From contig NZ_JAOSZE010000016.1 of the NCBI RefSeq assembly GCF_025630775.1, forward strand, positions 62,001-126,000: a stretch of 64,000 bases of DNA. Direction: 5' to 3'. The notes beneath the pieces are model-generated. The model had not been told where the DNA came from. It made no database searches and worked only from the letters and a program-made list of their open reading frames with translations. Each line of letters begins with the position of its first letter. The stretch's first letter is position 1. Below are positions 8,692 to 17,378 of this stretch, piece after piece. The translations under genes and the position numbers were made by a program. This DNA comes from Actinoplanes sp. KI2 (GTDB lineage Bacteria; Actinomycetota; Actinomycetes; Mycobacteriales; Micromonosporaceae).

Positions 8692-9283
8692 GGTACTGGC
8701 GCACCTGCTGGCTTTCCTTCTCGCCGAGCTCGTACGAGATCACTGCCTCGTACTCCCTCCGCGCGATTTCCTTGGCGGACAGGACCATCCCACTGGCCTC
8801 GACGAGGTCATCGCCGAGAGCGATCTGGACCTCGATGGTCTCTCCGGCGATCGGTTGCAGGTTCACGCAGCGAAAGCGCACACCACCTTCGCTGAGGTTC
8901 ACCACCCGGGCTTCGTTCCACAGCGGCGAGCCCACAGCGCGCAGCATGATGTCTTCGCCGCCACCACCGCGGAAGAACGAGCGACGGGTGCTCGGTTTCG
9001 GCTCACTGGTCGCCCTGAGCTCCCATTCGGCGGCGGTCGGGCTGACCGGGCCGACGAACACGGCGTCGATCAGGTAGCGGCTCGGCGGAATGTTCCAGCT
9101 GACGTGTACCTCGGTCCCCGGTGGCGGAGGCGCGAACCGGTCGTCGCCGCTGGCAGCGACGACAAAGAGGGTGTCGCCGCTGGTGGCCTTGGCCCGAAAC
9201 ACCCATTCCTGGTCGTCGCCGGCCACGTGTAACAGGGACCCGACCTTGACGTCGACGTTCTCCGGCACCAGCTCTCCCGCCAT
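8642..9283 (-). CDS. PilZ domain c-di-GMP-binding protein
   Basis: The 213-aa protein has a YcgR-N-like beta domain (about 1-95) and then a PilZ domain with both ligand motifs: RSFFR (residues 101-105, RxxxR) and NLSEGG (129-134, D/NxSxxG). Both motifs are intact, so it should bind cyclic di-GMP and act as an effector on motility, adhesion or wall processes. It is transcribed towards the preceding membrane protein and overlaps it by 50 nt tail to tail. A 166-bp gap containing a terminator separates it from qcrB. Confidence 0.88.
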   Translation of the reverse strand: MAGELVPENVDVKVGSLLHVAGDDQEWVFRAKATSGDTLFVVAASGDDRFAPPPPGTEVHVSWNIPPSRYLIDAVFVGPVSPTAAEWELRATSEPKPSTRRSFFRGGGGEDIMLRAVGSPLWNEARVVNLSEGGVRFRCVNLQPIAGETIEVQIALGDDLVEASGMVLSAKEIARREYEAVISYELGEKESQQVRQYLMTWQLEQRRRERDDW

Positions 9284-9404
9284 AGCTCCTCACCCATCCC
9301 CATCGCCAGGCCGAACCCGGCCGGTGAGAGGCGTTGGGCCCGTCCGCAGGGCTGAAAGTCCCGAACCCGGACGATTTTCCCAGCGCAGGGGCGACGAGCG
9401 CAGC

Positions 9405-9432
9405 AAAAGGGGCCCGCCGGAGCGGACCCCTT
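9405..9432 (-). terminator. intrinsic terminator of the qcr operon
   Basis: An inverted repeat (AAGGGG, one mismatch, CCGC / GCGG, CCCCTT) has a 4-nt loop. On the minus strand it is followed by TTTT, the classical rho-independent layout, 18 nt past the qcrB stop. Confidence 0.8.
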
Positions 9433-9449
9433 CTCGTATGACTGGCCGG

Positions 9450-11066
9450 TCAGTGACCGGTGGTGATCTCCTCGCGCTCCCCGCCGGAGACGGGAGGCAG
9501 GGCCGGCGAGACCGGGGCCTCGGCCGGCTTCTCGACCGGGAAGAAGAAGCCCTTGATGGCGGGGGCCAGGGCGCCCACCCGGTTCATCTTCTTGGGGACC
9601 ACCCAGCCGCCGTACGCGAGCGGGACCGGGTGGCCGTGCTCGTCGACCGGGCCCAGCGGCTGGTGCACCTCGATGAACTGGCCGTTCGGGAGGCGGCGGA
9701 TGATGCCGGTCTCCACGCCGTGCGCCAGGACCTCGCGGTCGTGCTGCTGGAGGCCCAGGCAGACCCGGAACGCTATGAAGTACGCCAGCGGCGGCAGGAT
9801 CAGCAGGCCGATGCGGCCGCCCCAGGTCATCGCGTTCAGGCTGATGTGGAACTTGTCGGCGATCACGTCGTTGCCGCCGGAAAGCGTCGCCACCAGGAAG
9901 AACGTGAACGCCATCGCGCCGATGCCGGTGCGCTCGGGGTTGTCCCGCGGGCGCTGCAGCAGGTTGTGGATCGACTTGTCCTTGGTGCGGCGGGCCTCGA
10001 TCTGCGGGTAGAACATCGGGATCGTGGTGAGCGCGCCGAGGCCGACCACCGCGGGCCAGAACAGCGGCGGGATGCTGTAGCCGTCGCCGATCGGGATGTA
10101 GATCTGCCAGGCCGGCATGAGACGGACCAGGCCGTCCATGAACATGACGTACCAGTCGGGCTGGCTCGCCGAGGACACCTCGGACGCCCGGTACGGGCCG
10201 AACAGCCAGATCGGGTTGATCTGGAAGAGGCCGGCCATCAGGGCCACGGTGCCGAACACCGCCATGAAGAAGCCGCCCTGCTTGAGCGCGTACCGCGGGA
10301 ACATGCGCTCGCCGACCACGTTGGTGTTGGTGCGCATCGGGCCGGGCCACTGGGTGTGCTTCTGCTTGAAGACCAGGCCCAGGTGGACGCTGATCAGCGC
10401 GAGCAGGGCGCCCGGGATGAGCAGCACGTGGGCGATGTAGAACCGGCCGATGATCAGGTGGCCGGGGAACTCGCCGCCGAAGATCGACGCCGAGATCCAG
10501 GTGCCCGCGACCGGGATGGACAGCATGATCGCCGAGGCGATGCGCAGGCCGGTGCCGGAGAGGCCGTCGTCCGGGAGGGAGTAGCCGGTGAAGCCGGCCA
10601 GGAAGCCGAGCAGGAACAGCAGGACGCCGATCGCCCAGTTCGCCTCGCGCGGCTTGCGGAACGCGCCGGTGAAGAAGATCCGGGCCATGTGCACGACGAT
10701 CGCCGCCACGAACAGCAGCGCCGCCCAGTGGTGCATCTGCCGCAGGAACAGGCCGCCGCGCACCTCGAAGGAGAGGCGCAGGGACGACTCGTACGCCGCC
10801 GACATCTCGACGCCACGCAGCGCCGCGTACGGCCCGCGGTAGACGACCTCCTGCATCGACGGATCGAAGAAGAGGGTCAGGAAGACACCGGTCAGGAGCA
10901 GGATGATGAACGAGAAGAGCGCGATCTCACCGAGCAGGAAGGACCAGTGGTCGGGGAAGACCTTGTTGAGCAGCGCCCGCAGCGGGGTGGCCGCCTGGTA
11001 GCGCTCGTCCGCGCCCTTCGCGAGGTTGCCCGGAACCTGTGCGAGGTCGACTTTCCGGCGTTTCAT
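9450..11066 (-). CDS. qcrB: cytochrome bc1 complex cytochrome b subunit
   Basis: This 538-aa polytopic cytochrome b carries two b-type hemes and the quinol oxidation (Qo) site of the actinobacterial bc1-aa3 supercomplex. Visible hallmarks are the histidine pairs in the heme helices (MHHWAALLFVAAIVVHM and RFYIAHVLLIPGALLALISV followed by H) and PDWY, the actinobacterial form of the PEWY quinol-site motif. The C-terminal extension beyond eight helices (about 430-538) is usual for actinobacteria. ATG 11066 overlaps the qcrA stop (ATGA), so the subunits are translationally coupled. A terminator follows. Confidence 0.96.
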   Translation of the reverse strand: MKRRKVDLAQVPGNLAKGADERYQAATPLRALLNKVFPDHWSFLLGEIALFSFIILLLTGVFLTLFFDPSMQEVVYRGPYAALRGVEMSAAYESSLRLSFEVRGGLFLRQMHHWAALLFVAAIVVHMARIFFTGAFRKPREANWAIGVLLFLLGFLAGFTGYSLPDDGLSGTGLRIASAIMLSIPVAGTWISASIFGGEFPGHLIIGRFYIAHVLLIPGALLALISVHLGLVFKQKHTQWPGPMRTNTNVVGERMFPRYALKQGGFFMAVFGTVALMAGLFQINPIWLFGPYRASEVSSASQPDWYVMFMDGLVRLMPAWQIYIPIGDGYSIPPLFWPAVVGLGALTTIPMFYPQIEARRTKDKSIHNLLQRPRDNPERTGIGAMAFTFFLVATLSGGNDVIADKFHISLNAMTWGGRIGLLILPPLAYFIAFRVCLGLQQHDREVLAHGVETGIIRRLPNGQFIEVHQPLGPVDEHGHPVPLAYGGWVVPKKMNRVGALAPAIKGFFFPVEKPAEAPVSPALPPVSGGEREEITTGH

Positions 11067-12166
11067 GATGGCCGCTCCCAGAAATCGGGTCCGACGGTGT
11101 CCTTGTAGCTGTAGTCACCAGCCGCGATGAAGAAGCCTTCCTCGTCCACCGTAAGCGGCAACATGGGTAGGCGGCGAGTGGCCGGCCCGAAGATGGGCTG
11201 CGCGTTCTCCAGGATCTGGAACTGCGACTGGTGGCACGGGCAGAGCAGACGGTTGGTCTGCTGCTCGTAGAGGCTCGCCGGGCAGCCGGCGTGCGTGCAG
11301 ATCTTCGAGTACGCGATGTAGTCGCCCCACATGTGGTCCTTGTTGACCGGGTCGGCGTCCGCGTTCCGGCGCGCCACCTCGGCGTCCTCCGGCCGCAGGT
11401 GGATCAGCAGGGTGGGCGAGTCGGCCCACTCGTTGGTCGCGCCGCCGGGGATGCCGGGGAACACGGTCAGCTGGCCACCGGTGCTGACGTCCTCGGGACG
11501 CAGCGGCGTGCCGTCCGCCCGGGTCAGCCGCACCGGCTTGCCGCCGTTGTGCGCCGGGTTGAACCCGGTCGTGTACAGCGCCGGCGGGCTGTCCTTGTGC
11601 GGGTTCTGGATCAGGCCGCCGATCAGCGGCGCCGCGGCGGCCAGGCCGAGCGGCGCCATGCCGAGTGCGATCGCGCCCTTGAACAGCGGCCGGCGCTGCA
11701 CGCCCTGGCCGAGCTCGTCGGCCACGAAGAGCATCGTCTGACCGGTGATCTTCTGCTCGTCGGAGGGCGACTCGCCGTCGTGCCGCTTCTGGATCGACAC
11801 CTCGTGCGGCAGCAGCTTCTTGGCCCAGGCCAGGATGGCGAAGCCGATGCCGAACAGCGCGATGCCCAGCGAGATGCCGAGCAGCGGCGTGTAGTAGTCG
11901 CTCAGCGTGTGGCCGAGCTCGAACTCCCACGGCCACCAGATGTAGAAGCCGAGGAAGGCCAGGCCGGCTATCCCGGCGATGAGGAACAGCAGGCTGATGT
12001 TGCGGACGACGCGCCGCTCCGCCTTCGAGTCCGTGCCGTGGAACTGCGACTCGTACGTGACGATCTCGATGTCGTCACGCCGGGCGCCCTCCTGGACGAT
12101 CTCGAAGCGGCTCAGGCGCGGGTCGCTGACGTCGACCGGCTGGGACTCGTCGTGCAGCGTCGTCAT
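11063..12166 (-). CDS. qcrA: cytochrome bc1 complex Rieske iron-sulfur subunit
   Basis: The 367-aa protein has three N-terminal transmembrane helices (about 65-215), as in mycobacterial QcrA, and a C-terminal Rieske domain. The domain carries CTHAGC (290-295) and CPCH (309-312), which supply the two Cys and two His ligands of the 2Fe-2S cluster and the disulfide. It passes electrons from quinol to the QcrC hemes. ATG 12166 overlaps the qcrC stop (ATGA) and has GGGGAAG upstream; an in-frame ATG at 12184 would lie inside qcrC and is less likely. Confidence 0.96.
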   Translation of the reverse strand: MTTLHDESQPVDVSDPRLSRFEIVQEGARRDDIEIVTYESQFHGTDSKAERRVVRNISLLFLIAGIAGLAFLGFYIWWPWEFELGHTLSDYYTPLLGISLGIALFGIGFAILAWAKKLLPHEVSIQKRHDGESPSDEQKITGQTMLFVADELGQGVQRRPLFKGAIALGMAPLGLAAAAPLIGGLIQNPHKDSPPALYTTGFNPAHNGGKPVRLTRADGTPLRPEDVSTGGQLTVFPGIPGGATNEWADSPTLLIHLRPEDAEVARRNADADPVNKDHMWGDYIAYSKICTHAGCPASLYEQQTNRLLCPCHQSQFQILENAQPIFGPATRRLPMLPLTVDEEGFFIAAGDYSYKDTVGPDFWERPS

Positions 12167-13026
12167 GACTTCCCCGCAATCCACAGCGCCGTGAAGACCA
12201 GGATCGTGATGCCGACCCCGAAGATCGCCAGCCCCTCGGTGACCGGGCCGTACCGGCCGAGGTTGAAGAGGCCGCCGGGATCCTTGTCATCTTGCAGCTG
12301 CACCGTGATGTACGTGATGATCTCGCGCTTCTGCTCGGGGGTGAGCTCGTTGTCACCGAACACCGGCATGTTCTGCGGGCCGGTCAGCATCGCCGCGTAG
12401 ATGTGGTCGGGCGAGACGTCGTGCAGGCTCGGTGCGTACTTGCCCGAGGAGAGCGCGCCGCCGGCGCCGCCGAAGCCGTGGCAGGACGTGCAGTTGAGGC
12501 GGAACAGCGCGCCGCCGCGGGCCAGCGCCTCCGGGTTCTGCGTCAGATCCTCGGTGTAGACGCCGTCCTTGGGCAGCTCGGGGCCGCCGCCGAGCTCCTG
12601 GATGTACTGGGCCAGTTGCTTGGTCTGGGTCTTGTCGAAGGCCGGCTTCTTCTTCTCGGCCTGGCCCTCCTGGCGGGCGGCCGGCATGCGGCCGGTGCCC
12701 ACCTGGAACTCCACCGAGGCCGAGCCGACGCCGATCAGACTCGGACCGCGACCCTCGACACCCTGCGCGCCCCGCCCATGGCAGGTGATGCAGCTGTTGT
12801 CGTACAGCTCCTTCCCCTGTTGCGCGGTGGCGGAGAGCTGCGTCGTGCCGTCCTCGGCGAAGGCGCCGGGCGCGAACGCGGTGTATACGCCGCCGGCGAG
12901 CGCGAGCGCGGCGAGCATGCGCACCGCCGCGCCGATGCGCCGACGCGCCCGGCTGGGCACGCCGCGCTGCCGGGTGAAAACACCCCGGAACAGGCGCCGC
13001 CGCCCGGCGGGGGATCCTGAAGTCAT
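12163..13026 (-). CDS. qcrC: diheme cytochrome c subunit of the bc1 complex
   Basis: Two CxxCH heme sites are present (CITCH at 79-83, CTSCH at 179-183). An N-terminal export signal or anchor helix (about 31-58) and a C-terminal transmembrane helix (about 265-284) complete the 287-aa protein. This diheme subunit replaces soluble cytochrome c and hands electrons directly to CuA of CtaC. ATG 13026 is chosen because GAGGGA lies about 8 nt upstream; a 12-codon longer frame lacks a site. It heads the coupled qcrCAB unit, 49 bp after ctaE. Confidence 0.95.
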   Translation of the reverse strand: MTSGSPAGRRRLFRGVFTRQRGVPSRARRRIGAAVRMLAALALAGGVYTAFAPGAFAEDGTTQLSATAQQGKELYDNSCITCHGRGAQGVEGRGPSLIGVGSASVEFQVGTGRMPAARQEGQAEKKKPAFDKTQTKQLAQYIQELGGGPELPKDGVYTEDLTQNPEALARGGALFRLNCTSCHGFGGAGGALSSGKYAPSLHDVSPDHIYAAMLTGPQNMPVFGDNELTPEQKREIITYITVQLQDDKDPGGLFNLGRYGPVTEGLAIFGVGITILVFTALWIAGKS

Positions 13027-13075
13027 CAGCTGTGTCCCTCTGGTTCTTGACCTGAAACTCATGGGCGGGTGCGGG

Positions 13076-13675
13076 TCAGCGCAACCAATAGATCATGGAG
13101 AAGAGCGCGATCCACACGACGTCCACGAAGTGCCAGTAGTACGACACGACGATCGCCGACGTCGCCTGCGCCGGAGTGAACTTGCCCATCGTCGTACGGA
13201 TCATGTAGACGATGAACGCGATGAGGCCGCCCGTGACGTGCAAGCCGTGGAAGCCGGTCGTCAGGTAGAACATCGAGCCATAACCGTCGCCGTTGAGCGT
13301 CACGCCCTCGTGGATGAGGCTGCGGTACTCGTTGGCCTGGCCGAGCACGAAGATCAGGCCCATCACGAACGTGATGGTGAACCAGCGCCGCAGGGCGAAC
13401 ACGTCGCCCTTCTCCGCCGCGAAGACGCCGAGCTGGCACGTCACCGACGACAGCACGAGGATGATCGTGTTGGTCGTCGCGTACGGCAGGTCGAGGATCG
13501 GCGTGTGCTTCTCCCACATGCTGTAGTCCGCCGCGCGGATGGAGAAGTACATGGCGAACAACGCCGCGAAGAACATGAGTTCGCTGGAAAGCCACACGAT
13601 CGTCCCGACGCTCACCATGTTCGGTCGCGTCAGCGAGTGGATCCGGCTCTTGTCGATGGCTGGGGCCGCTGTCAC
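13076..13675 (-). CDS. ctaE: cytochrome c oxidase subunit III
   Basis: The 199-aa protein has five hydrophobic helices and family-typical stretches (LTTGFHGLHVTGG near residue 138, SYYWHFVDVVW near 178). It is the actinobacterial short form of subunit III, part of the aa3 oxidase that reduces oxygen. It starts at GTG 13675 and is the first gene of ctaE-qcrCAB. The divergent CtaG-like gene begins 110 bp away, so both promoters share this gap. Confidence 0.95.
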   Translation of the reverse strand: MTAAPAIDKSRIHSLTRPNMVSVGTIVWLSSELMFFAALFAMYFSIRAADYSMWEKHTPILDLPYATTNTIILVLSSVTCQLGVFAAEKGDVFALRRWFTITFVMGLIFVLGQANEYRSLIHEGVTLNGDGYGSMFYLTTGFHGLHVTGGLIAFIVYMIRTTMGKFTPAQATSAIVVSYYWHFVDVVWIALFSMIYWLR

Positions 13676-13772
13676 GGGCTCATTATTGCCCCGCGATCAG
13701 TCCAACGTGCCGCGGGGGGTGGAATCCGGCACGAGTCGCAGCCCGGAGGAACCGGCGCCGACCGGATAGGCC

Positions 13773-13778
13773 TAGCCT
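13773..13778 (+). promoter_or_regulatory. -10-like TANNNT box
   Basis: TAGCCT ends 3 nt before GTG 13782 and 6 nt before GTG 13785. By the spacing rule seen elsewhere in the window, the second GTG is the likely leaderless start. Confidence 0.4.
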
Positions 13779-13784
13779 CAGGTG

Positions 13785-14744
13785 GTGCAGTTAGTCGAAA
13801 CGCCCACGTTGCTGGCCACCGGCGGGGATACTGATCTACCGCCGTTCTCACCGGCCACCATCTTCACCGAGATCAATCCGGTCGGCCTGGTCTCGCTGCT
13901 CCTGCTGGTCGCCGCCGCGGTCTACGGGTACGGCGTCTACCGGCTGAGACTGCGCGGCGACCGCTGGCCGGTGGGCCGGACGGTGGCCTTCGTCGCCGGC
14001 GGGCTGGGCAGCATCGCGGCGGTCACGGTGACCGGCATCGAGGCGTACGACGACACGCTGCTCTCGGTGCACATGGTCCAGCACATGGTGCTCACCATGG
14101 TGGGCCCGATCTTCCTGGCGCTGGGCGCCCCGGTGACGCTCGCCCTGCGTACCCTGCACGGCACGAGCCGCAAGACACTGCTGTCGGTGCTGCACAGCCG
14201 GTTCGTCCGGGTGGTGACGTTCCCGCTGGTCGCCTTCGGGATCTTCATCGCGAACCCGTTCGTGCTGTACTTCACCGGCCTGTACCGCGCGACGCTCGAG
14301 CACGCCTGGCTGCACGAGTTCGTCCACGTGCACTTCATCGTCACCGGCTGCCTGTTCTTCTGGCCGCTGCTGGGCCTGGACCCGCTGCCCAACCGCTGGC
14401 CGTACCCGGCGCGCGCGCTGCTGATGGTGCTCTCCGTGCCGTTCCACACAGTTCTCGGCCTGACCATCATGCAGAGCAAGACGCTGCTGGCCGGTGACTA
14501 CTACCCCAACCTGCACCTGAGCTGGGCAAACCCGTGGGACGACCAGGTTACGGCGGGCGGCATCCTGTGGGCCGGCGGCGAGATCGTGAGCGTCGTCATG
14601 CTCGGCGTTCTGGTCCTGCAATGGATCAAGCAGTCCGAACGGGAGGCCCGCCGCATCGACCGGGCGCTGGACCGGGCCGAGGCCGAGGAGGCCGCTCGGG
14701 CGGCGACCGCGACCAAGATCACAAACCCGCCGGACGTCCGATAA
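13785..14744 (+). CDS. CtaG-like cytochrome c oxidase assembly protein (caa3_CtaG family)
   Basis: The 319-aa polytopic membrane protein has about seven helices and the family's histidine-rich motifs (SVHMVQHMVLT and HEFVHVHFIVTG), which probably bind copper or heme during oxidase maturation. Members sit beside oxidase genes in actinobacteria. Here it is divergent from ctaE, consistent with helping assemble the CuA/CuB-containing oxidase. The tail (about 285-319) is charged and cytosolic. GTG 13782 is an alternative start one codon earlier. Confidence 0.85.
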   Translation: MQLVETPTLLATGGDTDLPPFSPATIFTEINPVGLVSLLLLVAAAVYGYGVYRLRLRGDRWPVGRTVAFVAGGLGSIAAVTVTGIEAYDDTLLSVHMVQHMVLTMVGPIFLALGAPVTLALRTLHGTSRKTLLSVLHSRFVRVVTFPLVAFGIFIANPFVLYFTGLYRATLEHAWLHEFVHVHFIVTGCLFFWPLLGLDPLPNRWPYPARALLMVLSVPFHTVLGLTIMQSKTLLAGDYYPNLHLSWANPWDDQVTAGGILWAGGEIVSVVMLGVLVLQWIKQSEREARRIDRALDRAEAEEAARAATATKITNPPDVR

Positions 14745-14793
14745 TCACGTTCGGTACGATCAGGCCGCACCTACGACAAACCCGGGGCCTTTC

Positions 14794-15231
14794 ATGAGCG
14801 ACGCACAGCCGAACACCTACACGGTCCTGCTCTACAGCGACGACCTCGCGGTACGGGACCGGATCCGGATGGCCATCGGCACCCGCCCCGCGGCCGATCT
14901 CACGGTCGAGTTCGTGGACGCGTCCACCTGGGAGGAGTGCCGCATCCTCCTCGACACGTACGTGATCGACCTGATGGTGCTGGACGGCGAGGCCACCCCC
15001 GCGGGCGGCCTCGGCATCGCCCGGCAGACCAAGGACGAGTACGCGACGCCCCCGCCCGTCTGCGTGGTGCTGGCCCGGGCCGCCGACCGCTGGCTCGCGG
15101 CGTACGCGCAGGTCGACCAGACCTTGTCCTACCCGCTCGACCCGGTCACCACCGGCCAGGCGGTCGCGGGCATGCTGCGCGCCTACCGCGCCGGCGCGGT
15201 CCCGCTGGGAACCCTCGGCCACCTCGGCTGA
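14794..15231 (+). CDS. response-regulator receiver-like protein without output domain
   Basis: At 145 aa the fold resembles a CheY receiver: VLLYSDD (acidic pair at residues 16-17), VIDLMVLDGEA (putative phospho-acceptor Asp64) and a final helix. The conserved Lys-Pro of receivers is missing (YPLDP instead), so phosphorylation signalling may be altered or lost. No DNA-binding domain is attached. It precedes trpD by 39 bp in the same direction. Its role is unknown; pseudo-receiver is a fair description. Confidence 0.7.
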   Translation: MSDAQPNTYTVLLYSDDLAVRDRIRMAIGTRPAADLTVEFVDASTWEECRILLDTYVIDLMVLDGEATPAGGLGIARQTKDEYATPPPVCVVLARAADRWLAAYAQVDQTLSYPLDPVTTGQAVAGMLRAYRAGAVPLGTLGHLG

Positions 15232-15270
15232 TCGACTTCAGTTTTCAAAACCCCCCACGGAGGCCCCGTC

Positions 15271-16335
15271 ATGGGCGCACGCACCTGGCCGAACCTGACG
15301 AGCGCCCTGCTGCGCGGCGAGGAGCTGGAGCCCGCCGACACCGGCTGGGCGATGGGCGAGATCATGGTGGGCAACGCCACGCCGGTGCAGATCGCCGGGT
15401 TCGCGACGGCGTTGCGCGCGAAGGGCGAGACGCCGGGCGAGCTGGCCGGCCTGGTGCAGGCCATGCTGGCCAGCGCCACCCTGGTCGAGCTGCCGGAGAA
15501 GACCCGCACCGACGCGGTCGACGTGGTCGGCACCGGCGGCGACCGGGCGAACACGGTGAACATCTCCACGATGGCGGCGATCGTCACGGCCGCCTCCGGG
15601 GTCACCGTGGTCAAGCACGGCAACCGCTCGGCCTCCTCCAGCACGGGCACGGCCGACCTGCTCGAACACTTCGGCATCCCGCTCGACCTCGGTCCCGAGG
15701 GCGTCTGCCGGACGGTTGCCGAGGCCGGCATCGGCTTCTGCTTCGCCGCCCGCTACCACCCCGGCATGCGGCACGCCGCGGTCACCCGGCGCGAGCTGGG
15801 CGTGCCGACGTTCTTCAACATGCTGGGCCCGCTGACCAACCCGGCTCGGCCGACCTCGGCCATGGTCGGCTGCTTCGACCTGCGGATGGCGCCGGTGATG
15901 GCCGCCGTGTTCGCCCGCCGCGGCGACTCCGCCCTGGTGGTACGCGGCGAGGACGGGCTGGACGAGTTCACCACCGCCGCACCGACCCGGATCTGGATGG
16001 CCCGCTCCGGCGCCGTCGAGGAGCTCGTGATCGACTCGGTGGAGCTGGGCCTGCCCCGCAGCCAACCCGCCGATCTGCGTGGCGACGACGTGACGTTCAA
16101 CGCCCAGGTGGCGCATCGGGTGTTCGCCGGCGAGCCGGGCCCGGTCCGCGACGCCGTGGTGCTCAACGTGGCGGCCGCCCTGGCCGCGCACGACGGCTTC
16201 CCCGGCGACTTCAGAGACACGCTGCGGGCCGGAATAGCCCGGGCACAGGAGACGATCGACTCCGGCGCCGTGACCGCTCAGCTGGCCCGCTGGGTGGAGT
16301 CGGCGCAGGCGGCGAAGGCGGCCGAGGAGAAATAG
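15271..16335 (+). CDS. trpD: anthranilate phosphoribosyltransferase
   Basis: The enzyme transfers phosphoribose from PRPP to anthranilate, the second step of the tryptophan branch. The 354-aa sequence shows GTGGD (87-91, PRPP pyrophosphate binding), NIST, and KHGNRS followed by SSSTGTADLLE (from 115). All are intact and the length is normal. CGGAGG sits about 7 nt before ATG 15271. It stands apart from other trp genes, inside the respiratory cluster, as in mycobacteria where trpD is next to ctaE. Confidence 0.95.
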   Translation: MGARTWPNLTSALLRGEELEPADTGWAMGEIMVGNATPVQIAGFATALRAKGETPGELAGLVQAMLASATLVELPEKTRTDAVDVVGTGGDRANTVNISTMAAIVTAASGVTVVKHGNRSASSSTGTADLLEHFGIPLDLGPEGVCRTVAEAGIGFCFAARYHPGMRHAAVTRRELGVPTFFNMLGPLTNPARPTSAMVGCFDLRMAPVMAAVFARRGDSALVVRGEDGLDEFTTAAPTRIWMARSGAVEELVIDSVELGLPRSQPADLRGDDVTFNAQVAHRVFAGEPGPVRDAVVLNVAAALAAHDGFPGDFRDTLRAGIARAQETIDSGAVTAQLARWVESAQAAKAAEEK

Positions 16336-16429
16336 CGGCGGACACGCCGCCGGTAATGCTCCGCGATGCCGGAATTCCGTGGCAGCGTCTGATTCACATT
16401 CGGGTAATCCCCAACCAGAGGAGCCACCC

Positions 16430-16639
16430 GTGTCCGAACGCGAACTGCGCTGTGTCATTTGCGACGGCGACATGATGTTCGAGGTGCCGCCCTGCTTCGA
16501 GGGCCACGACGACTGCCCCGAACTGGTCTGCACCCGCTGCGGCGCCGCCGAGGTGGTGGCACCCATCGTGGTCCACCTGTGGTGGAAGCCCGAGGCCCCC
16601 CGCCGCACCATAGCCCCCCAACAACGCCGAGCCGCCTAA
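16430..16639 (+). CDS. small zinc-ribbon-like protein (69 aa)
   Basis: CVIC near residue 9 and CTRC near residue 32 are spaced like a zinc ribbon; Cys20 and His24 lie between them. An acidic middle and a WW pair (VVHLWWKPEAP) follow. GAGGAG 6 nt before GTG 16430 sets the start; an ATG-less upstream extension has no site. The partner is unknown. It is the last coding sequence before the repeat-rich intergenic region. Confidence 0.7.
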   Translation: MSERELRCVICDGDMMFEVPPCFEGHDDCPELVCTRCGAAEVVAPIVVHLWWKPEAPRRTIAPQQRRAA

Positions 16640-16665
16640 CCACACACACCCCGCACAAGCCCGCC

Positions 16666-16850
16666 GTCTGCGGCCCACACAAACCGCAGCGTCTGCGGCC
16701 CACACAAACCCCAGCGTCAGCGGGCCAGCACAAACCCCAGCGTCAGCGGGCCACACAAACCCCAGCGTCAGCGGGCCAGCACAAACCTCAGCGGTCTGCG
16801 GCCAGCACAAACCTCAGCGTCTGCGGCCCGCGCAAACCCCAGCGTCTGCG
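16666..16850 (+). repeat. tandem array of 25/26-bp units, seven copies
   Basis: Units begin at 16666, 16691, 16716, 16742, 16767, 16793 and 16819, with a partial unit after 16844. The consensus is GTCWGCGGSCCACACAAACC plus CCAGC. Copies differ at a few positions and in length (25 or 26), so no frame is kept and no spacers exist. Confidence 0.9.
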
Positions 16851-16876
16851 GGGCGCCCCTCGACCGGGAACGGCCC

Positions 16877-16975
16877 GCGATCGCCCCGCTGATGACGAGA
16901 GGCCGGTTTTCGGCGCCGCGGGGTTTGCGGTGTCGAAAACCGGCCTCTCGTCATCAGCCTAAAAGGGGCGATCGC
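16877..16975. repeat. 99-bp nested palindrome with a 22-bp perfect stem
   Basis: Inner arms 16891-16912 and 16934-16955 are perfect reverse complements (GATGACGAGAGGCCGGTTTT plus CG), with a 21-nt loop. Outer arms 16877-16887 and 16965-16975 (GCGATCGCCCC / GGGGCGATCGC) also match perfectly. It may be a bidirectional terminator or a miniature palindromic mobile element. Confidence 0.9.
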
Positions 16976-16998
16976 CCGCGGAGCGAAGCGGAGCCAGC

Positions 16999-17350
16999 CA
17001 GCTCAGCCGCACGGGACACTCCCCCCACGCGACTCACCCGGCCAACCGCAACCACCGCCCAGCGGGCCAGCCAGCCCAGCCGCACGGGACACTCCCCCAC
17101 GCGACTCACCCGGCCAACCGCAACCACCGCCCAACGGGCCAGCCAGCCCAGCCGCACGAGACAGTCCCCCTACGCGACTCACCCGGCCAACCGCAACCAC
17201 CGCCCAACGGGCCAGCCAGCCCAGCCGCACGAGACAGTCCCCCACGCGACTCACCCGGCCAACCGCAACCACCGCCCAACGGGCCAGCCAGCCCAGCCGC
17301 ACGAGACAGTCCCCCCACGCGACTCACCCGGCCAACCGCAACCACCGCCC
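16999..17350. repeat. tandem array of 72/73-bp units, five copies
   Basis: Units start at 16999, 17072, 17144, 17217 and 17289; the last is about 62 bp. Identity between units is very high (variants GGGACACT/GAGACAGT and runs of 5-6 C). The array is bracketed by a diverged direct repeat GGAGCGAAGCGGAGCC plus RGCCAGCTCAG, at about 16979 and 17356. The alternation of 72 and 73 bp breaks every frame, so it is not coding. Confidence 0.92.
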
Positions 17351-17378
17351 CACCTGGAGCGAAGCGGAGCCGGCCAGC

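Noticed and set aside
16954..17345. repeat-containing minus-strand open frames (24-aa repeats)
   Set aside because: Units alternate between 72 and 73 bp, so no frame stays open through the array; there is no ribosome binding site.
16666..17350. CRISPR array
   Set aside because: The repeats are directly adjacent with no unique spacers, and no cas genes are present.
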